DNA of 8,681 nt. Source: JAYTJL01 sp043731125. GTDB lineage: Bacteria; Patescibacteriota; Saccharimonadia; Saccharimonadales; UBA10212. This document shows, in pieces, positions 4,990 to 8,681 of this stretch. Position numbers and translations under genes: made by a program. The stretch's first letter is position 1; each line of letters opens with the position of its first letter. Location: NCBI GenBank assembly GCA_043731125.1, contig JAYTJL010000001.1, forward strand, positions 1 through 8,681, in the 5' to 3' direction. The notes under the pieces are model-generated. The model worked only from the letters and a program-made list of their open reading frames with translations, was not told the origin of the DNA and made no database searches.

Positions 4990-5019
4990 ATGCACGCTTT
5001 GCTTACTAAAGAGGGTTAA
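4990..5019 (+). CDS. Possible 9-codon leader peptide before nrdJ
   Basis: The ATG at 4990 has AAGGGAG (4974-4980) 9 nt upstream, just after the predicted transcript start. It encodes MHALLTKEG and ends at TAA 5017-5019, directly followed by a TAG. A second AGGAG (5021-5025) comes next. Such a short frame is easily fortuitous. Its position right after a candidate promoter and ahead of the heptad array is like the ftsZ leader. Leu occurs twice; there is no run of one amino acid as in a classical attenuation peptide. Confidence 0.25.
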   Translation: MHALLTKEG

Positions 5020-5065
5020 TAGGAGCGTGTGTGGGAGGCTCGGAAGATAAAAACATTAAAAAAAA

Positions 5066-5114
5066 GCTTAAAGCCAAGAGCTGAAAGCTTAAAACTAACA
5101 GCTAACAGCTAAAG
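5066..5114 (+). repeat. Seven-unit heptad array before nrdJ
   Basis: Seven consecutive 7-bp units fit a GCTNANA consensus: GCTTAAA at 5066 and again at 5087, GCCAAGA at 5073, GCTGAAA at 5080, ACTAACA at 5094, GCTAACA at 5101, and GCTAAAG at 5108. AGCTGAAAGCT (5079-5089) is perfectly complementary over 11 bp to AGCTTTCAGCT (4911-4921) at the end of nrdR, so the nrdR-nrdJ spacer is bounded by an inverted repeat. The array ends just before the nrdJ ribosome binding site (GAGAGGG, 5119-5125). Confidence 0.75.
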
Positions 5115-5135
5115 AAAAGAGAGGGTATTAAAGTT

Positions 5136-8060
5136 ATGTCTACTGCCACCAAGCTACGGGTTCGAAGACTCTTCACAAAACCAGGAACAAAGGGATACGA
5201 CTCGCTCAAATGGGTGAAGCGCGATTCAATTATTTCTAATCCAGGTACTGGTAAAGCTGTGTTTGAGCAAAAAGGCGTCGAAGTACCCTCTGGCATGAGC
5301 CTCAATGCCCTAAACATTGTTGCCCAAAAGTATTTTACCGGCACTCCCGGCACCGACGAACGTGAGAACTCTTATAAACAACTCATAGACCGCGTAGTAG
5401 ACACCGTCACGCGGGCTGGCAAGCAAGAAGCCTATTTTACCAATGACACCGAAGCCGAAGATTTCCGCGAAGAGTTGAAATATGTGCTGGCCAGCCAGCG
5501 AGCAGCCTTCAATAGTCCGGTTTGGTTTAACATAGGCGCTAAGGGCCGGGCTCAACAGGCTAGCGCCTGCTTTATTCTTGGCATTGATGACACCATGGAA
5601 TCAATTCTTAACTGGTACGCAGAAGAAGGTATGATTTTCAAAGGCGGGAGCGGGTCTGGTATCAACCTAAGCGTGCTGCGTAGTAGTGTCGAAGCTCTTT
5701 CAGGCAGCGGCGGTACCGCCAGTGGTCCACTTTCATTTATGCGCGGGGCAGATGCTAGCGCGGGGGCAATTAAGAGCGGCGGCAAAACACGCCGAGCTGC
5801 TAAAATGGTGATTTTAAATGTTGACCACCCCGATGTTGAAGAATTTATATGGTGCAAAGCCCGCGAAGAACGCAAAGCTCGCGTGCTAGAATCCGCTGGT
5901 TTTGACATGACCATGGACGGACGTGACAGCTACTCTGTACAGTACCAAAACGCCAACAACTCGGTCCGCGTAACAGATGAGTTTATGCAAGCCGTTGAAG
6001 ACGATACTGACTGGAATTTGCGGGCCGTTAAAGATGGCCGTGTGGTCAAGACTGTCCGGGCGCGGGACTTGATGCGGCAGTTTTCCCAGGCTGCTTGGGA
6101 GTGTGCCGACCCGGGTATGCAGTACGACACCACTATAAATAAATGGCACACCTCTCCTAACGCTGGTCGTATAAATGCCTCCAACCCCTGCAGTGAATAT
6201 ATGCATTTGGATAATTCTGCTTGCAACTTAGCTAGCATTAACTTACTCAAATACCTTAACGAAGATGGTAGTTTTGACACTGAGTCTTTCCGCCACACTG
6301 TAGAACTGGTGTTTACCGCACAAGAAATATTGGTAGGCTACTCAGAATACCCGACTAAAAGCATTGGTAAGAATGCCCGCGCTTACCGCGAACTTGGCAT
6401 AGGCTACGCCAACCTAGGAGCGCTACTCATGGCTCAAGGTTTGCCTTACGACTCAGAAGAAGGCCGGGCACAAGCAGCAGCTATAACAGCGTTATTGACC
6501 GGGCATGCTTATGCCACTAGTGCGCGGCTGGCGCAGCGAGTCGGTCCGTTTGCCGGCTACTTAAAAGACCGCGACGGCATGAGTAGAGTCCTTAAAATGC
6601 ACCGCGACGAAGTCAGTAAAATAGATGCTAGCCTAGTCAGCGAAGAGTTGTTGCAAGCAGCTGCATCTGCATGGGACGAAGCAGTAGAATTGGGTCAGCG
6701 ATTTGGGGTCCGTAACTCCCAGGCTTCGGTGCTTGCGCCAACTGGCACAATAGGACTGATGATGGACTGTGACACCACTGGGATTGAACCAGATCTTGGC
6801 CTTGTCAAAGTTAAAAAGTTGGTTGGTGGTGGTACCATGAGCATTGTTAACCAAACCGTACCACGAGCACTAGAAGCACTCGGCTATAACCGCTCACAAA
6901 TTGAAGACATCATAGGCTACATAGACGTAGAAAAGACCATTATTGGTGCTCCTGGACTAAAAGATGAGCACCTAAATGTATTTGCTTGCAGTATGGGTGA
7001 CAACCCAATTCACTACCTAGGCCACGTCAAGATGATGGCCGCTGTTCAGCCATTTATTTCTGGCGCTATAAGTAAGACTGTTAATATGCCAGAAGAAGCC
7101 AGCGTTGAGGACATAGAACAACTGCATATTGACGCTTGGAAAATGGGGTTGAAAGCCGTAGCAATTTACCGAGACAACTGCAAAGTAGCACAGCCACTTT
7201 CGATGGCTAAAAAAGAGGGCGCTCCAGTAACCAGCTTCGACACTACAGTCGGAGCCCCGACCGCAAGCGTCGGGGTCACCGCCGCTAGTGTCCTTAGCGA
7301 CGAGTACATAGTGCGCGGGGCTGTTCGCCAAGAACTGCCACGAATTCGTAATTCTAAAATATTCAAATTTACAATTGCCGGTAGTCGAGGCTACGCCATT
7401 GTTGGCCAGTACGATGACGGCCGCCCGGGCGAGCTGTTTATTAGTAGCGCCAAGATGGGGTCGACTCTGCGTGGAGTCATGGATGCCTTTGGTGTGTCGG
7501 TCAGCTACGGCTTACAATTTGGTGTACCGCTCAAAAATTACGTACGCAATTTCACCAATACAAGTTTTGCTCCCGCCGGTATCACAGACGACCCAGAAAT
7601 TCGTACCGCTAGTAGCATCATTGACTACATATTCAAACGACTGGGCAAGACTTACCTGAGCTTTGACGACCAGCTAGAAGTTGGCCTAGCCCACATAGAC
7701 GATATGCCAGCAGACGACCAAACAAGCCTACCTGGCCTGAGCGGAGTCGAAGGGCTATCAGTCGACGAGGTACCAGAACTTTCCAACCAGATGACAGAAA
7801 TTGCCACCGACGCGGTAGACATAGACATTGAGCCAGAAGAAATGGACATCTCAGCCGAAGGTAGCACCGCCAAAGCCTCATCAGCTGACATGAAAGTAGA
7901 AAACATTGCTCACACTATTTCTGCTAACTCGGCTTTACCGGGTGGTAAAAAATCACACAATAACGACGCTCCGCTGTGTTACAACTGTGGCAACCAAACC
8001 CAACGCGCCGGTAGTTGCTACGTCTGCACCAGCTGTGGAAGTACAACAGGCTGTAGTTAA
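5136..8060 (+). CDS. nrdJ: Vitamin B12-dependent class II ribonucleoside-diphosphate reductase
   Basis: Reduces ribonucleotides to deoxyribonucleotides using adenosylcobalamin to generate the thiyl radical, so it needs no oxygen. 974 residues, close to actinobacterial NrdJ. The N-terminal region (to about 70, VKRDSIISN, VFEQKGVEVP, KYFTG) is typical of the family and is not an ATP-cone. Active-site residues are intact and spaced as in the Thermotoga enzyme: Cys145 (ASACFIL), Asn350, Cys352 (radical site) and Glu354 in NPCSE, and Cys363 (ACNLASINL). PTGTIG is at 535-540. A TSCPD-type domain spans about 735-842, then an acidic linker (about 843-945), then a Cys-rich tail (Cys948, 951, 961, 964, 967, 973) for zinc binding and disulfide relay. 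ATG 5136 follows GAGGG at 10-nt spacing. Having only this enzyme in view, the cell would depend on cobalamin, presumably taken up. Confidence 0.96.
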   Translation: MSTATKLRVRRLFTKPGTKGYDSLKWVKRDSIISNPGTGKAVFEQKGVEVPSGMSLNALNIVAQKYFTGTPGTDERENSYKQLIDRVVDTVTRAGKQEAYFTNDTEAEDFREELKYVLASQRAAFNSPVWFNIGAKGRAQQASACFILGIDDTMESILNWYAEEGMIFKGGSGSGINLSVLRSSVEALSGSGGTASGPLSFMRGADASAGAIKSGGKTRRAAKMVILNVDHPDVEEFIWCKAREERKARVLESAGFDMTMDGRDSYSVQYQNANNSVRVTDEFMQAVEDDTDWNLRAVKDGRVVKTVRARDLMRQFSQAAWECADPGMQYDTTINKWHTSPNAGRINASNPCSEYMHLDNSACNLASINLLKYLNEDGSFDTESFRHTVELVFTAQEILVGYSEYPTKSIGKNARAYRELGIGYANLGALLMAQGLPYDSEEGRAQAAAITALLTGHAYATSARLAQRVGPFAGYLKDRDGMSRVLKMHRDEVSKIDASLVSEELLQAAASAWDEAVELGQRFGVRNSQASVLAPTGTIGLMMDCDTTGIEPDLGLVKVKKLVGGGTMSIVNQTVPRALEALGYNRSQIEDIIGYIDVEKTIIGAPGLKDEHLNVFACSMGDNPIHYLGHVKMMAAVQPFISGAISKTVNMPEEASVEDIEQLHIDAWKMGLKAVAIYRDNCKVAQPLSMAKKEGAPVTSFDTTVGAPTASVGVTAASVLSDEYIVRGAVRQELPRIRNSKIFKFTIAGSRGYAIVGQYDDGRPGELFISSAKMGSTLRGVMDAFGVSVSYGLQFGVPLKNYVRNFTNTSFAPAGITDDPEIRTASSIIDYIFKRLGKTYLSFDDQLEVGLAHIDDMPADDQTSLPGLSGVEGLSVDEVPELSNQMTEIATDAVDIDIEPEEMDISAEGSTAKASSADMKVENIAHTISANSALPGGKKSHNNDAPLCYNCGNQTQRAGSCYVCTSCGSTTGCS
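7736..7753 (+). repeat. CCTGAGC...TCGAAGG element inside nrdJ
   Basis: CCTGAGCGGAGTCGAAGG lies in the part of nrdJ that encodes the acidic linker (residues about 868-873, LSGVEG). It matches a short imperfect palindrome that I have seen dispersed in many unrelated bacterial genomes, and a second variant sits just after the gene at 8074-8090. It stays in frame and falls in a section likely to tolerate insertions. Confidence 0.6.
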
Positions 8061-8069
8061 CATTAACCT

Positions 8070-8094
8070 CCGCCCTGAGCTTGTCGAAGGGCGG
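8070..8094 (+). repeat. CCTGAGC...TCGAAGG palindromic element after nrdJ
   Basis: CCTGAGCTTGTCGAAGG (8074-8090) is flanked by complementary bases so that CCGCCCT (8070-8076) pairs with AGGGCGG (8088-8094). It begins 9 nt after the nrdJ stop. The GC-rich hairpin probably helps end or protect the nrdJ mRNA, though no U-tract follows. It is a variant of the copy inside nrdJ at 7736-7753. Confidence 0.65.
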
Positions 8095-8110
8095 ATCAAC
8101 TACCGGCTGT

Positions 8111-8143
8111 AGCTAGACCTGATCTATTGTGATAGGTCCAGCT
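8111..8143 (+). other. Second hairpin after nrdJ
   Basis: AGCT-A-GACCT (8111-8120) pairs with AGGTC-C-AGCT (8134-8143) with one A/C mismatch, and an inner ATC/GAT pairing extends the stem around a TATTGT loop. TTGAGTT follows, which is not a real U-tract. With the preceding GC hairpin it separates nrdJ from the next promoter and may act as a terminator or an mRNA 3' end. Confidence 0.4.
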
Positions 8144-8162
8144 TGAGTTACACTACATCAAC

Positions 8163-8191
8163 TTGACGAGTAACAGTTACAGTAGGATACT
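8163..8191 (+). promoter_or_regulatory. Predicted promoter of the surface-protein gene, with palindrome in the spacer
   Basis: TTGACG (8163-8168, 5 of 6) and GATACT (8186-8191, 4 of 6) are 17 bp apart, with a start near 8198. The spacer contains GTAACAGTTAC (8170-8180), a perfect dyad. AACAGT (8172-8177) recurs inverted as ACTGTT (8189-8194), and ACAGT (8179-8183) as ACTGT (8189-8193). The overlapping dyads between and over the promoter elements look like an operator. Confidence 0.45.
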
Positions 8192-8232
8192 GTTAACCAT
8201 AAGCAATGAGCAAAAATAATGAAGGAAATGCT

Positions 8233-8681
8233 ATGGTAAAACAAAAAGCCACAACAGACACAAAGACATTTAAAGACGAACCAAAGTTAAGTAGGCATCA
8301 TATTGTATTATTTGCTCTTATATTTGGTCTTATTGGTGGCTTTGCTATATATAAGAGTTTTGCAGCCGCACCACTGATAGCTACCATGGAAGCCGAACAA
8401 ATGATTCTACCAGCTGGAGCCAGTGCTATTACTGACTCTACCGCCAGTGCCGGTAAAGCCATATTACTATCAAGCAATGGTACAACTACCGGTACAGTTA
8501 ACTTCCCAAGCAGCGTATCCAGCCTTACCCTAATAGCTAGAGGCACCCAATGCTCCGGTGCACCTACTGTTAATGTTCTACTAGACAACTCCCAAATCAT
8601 GACAGCTATACCAGTTAGCACTACCACCTGGAGCGCCTATAGCGTAACTCCACCCAACTCACTCCCAGCTGGTACCCACAA
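8233..8681 (+). CDS. Membrane-anchored surface protein with carbohydrate-binding-like domain, 3' end beyond window
   Basis: At least 149 residues, open to the window end. A short charged cytoplasmic N-terminus (1-23) precedes one hydrophobic segment (about 24-40, IVLFALIFGLIGGFAIY) and then KSFAAAP, so the protein is either anchored in the membrane with its bulk outside, or cleaved after AAA. From about residue 50, TMEAEQM, DSTASAGKAILL, SLTLIARGTQC and SAYSVTPPNSLPAGTH follow the beta-sandwich pattern of carbohydrate-binding modules of the CBM6/35/60 kind, where EAE opens the domain and GTH comes near its end. The sugar target and any catalytic domain lie beyond the window. I chose ATG 8233 because AAGGAA is 5 nt upstream; the in-frame ATG at 8206 has no ribosome binding site but would add nine residues. 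Own promoter at 8163-8191. Confidence 0.75.
   Translation, partial: MVKQKATTDTKTFKDEPKLSRHHIVLFALIFGLIGGFAIYKSFAAAPLIATMEAEQMILPAGASAITDSTASAGKAILLSSNGTTTGTVNFPSSVSSLTLIARGTQCSGAPTVNVLLDNSQIMTAIPVSTTTWSAYSVTPPNSLPAGTH

Noticed and set aside
5029..5112. A GTG-initiated 27-codon frame through the nrdJ heptad array
   Set aside because: AGGAG is only 3 nt from the GTG and the frame is open mainly because the A-rich heptads avoid stops.
4871..5135. Cobalamin riboswitch before nrdJ
   Set aside because: The reductase uses B12, but no B12-box sequence or the expected conserved core is seen in the leader. B12 riboswitches normally control uptake or B12-independent isozymes.
8298..8627. A 109-residue - strand frame at the right end
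   Set aside because: It lies opposite the surface-protein gene, whose membrane anchor and CBM-like pattern, ribosome binding site and promoter are much better evidence.
1..8681. Alternative genetic code with TGA as Gly
   Set aside because: No family-recognisable protein here contains an in-frame TGA, and the first gene ends in TGA right before a strong terminator.

Overview
The window most likely comes from a Candidate Phyla Radiation / Patescibacteria genome, probably Candidatus Saccharibacteria (TM7). This is inferred from three things. The last gene has a short basic N-terminus and a single membrane anchor (FALIFGLIGGFAIYKSFAA) of the style common in that group. The two genes at the left edge match no family I recognise. 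The intergenic DNA carries degenerate short-period repeats of the sort seen in uncultured CPR genomes. TGA is used as a normal stop, so there is no sign of the UGA recoding known from Gracilibacteria and Absconditabacteria. All genes lie on the + strand.

Layout: (1) 1-411, the end of an unrecognised protein, followed by a strong hairpin terminator; (2) 555-899, a small Gln/Glu-rich coiled-coil protein with its own promoter; (3) 1087-2331 ftsA and 2696-4090 ftsZ, the core of the division ring, separated by a 364-bp spacer with inverted repeat arrays, a promoter and a 38-codon upstream reading frame ending on the ftsZ start; (4) 4406-4870 nrdR and 5136-8060 nrdJ, the repressor and the B12-dependent class II ribonucleotide reductase; (5) 8233 to the window end, the start of a membrane-anchored surface protein with a carbohydrate-binding-like domain.

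The genes link cell division (FtsA anchors FtsZ to the membrane) with dNTP supply (NrdJ makes deoxyribonucleotides, NrdR senses nucleotides and represses nrd promoters). A near-perfect NrdR box lies on the predicted nrdR promoter, with a weaker second box about three helical turns upstream, so nrdR is probably autoregulated. No NrdR box is visible directly before nrdJ. Almost every gene seems to have its own promoter. Five of six candidate promoters share an 18-bp spacer, and four of those have a -35 starting TTG.

The most unusual material is between the genes: 7-bp-period arrays (GCTGACA / GCTAACA / GCTTAAA types) before ftsZ and nrdJ, matching inverted arrays after ftsA and nrdR, short upstream reading frames before ftsZ, nrdR and nrdJ, and two copies of a CCTGAGC...TCGAAGG element, one inside the nrdJ coding sequence. 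FtsZ itself has its FtsA-binding peptide in an internal position, followed by a 54-residue highly acidic tail.
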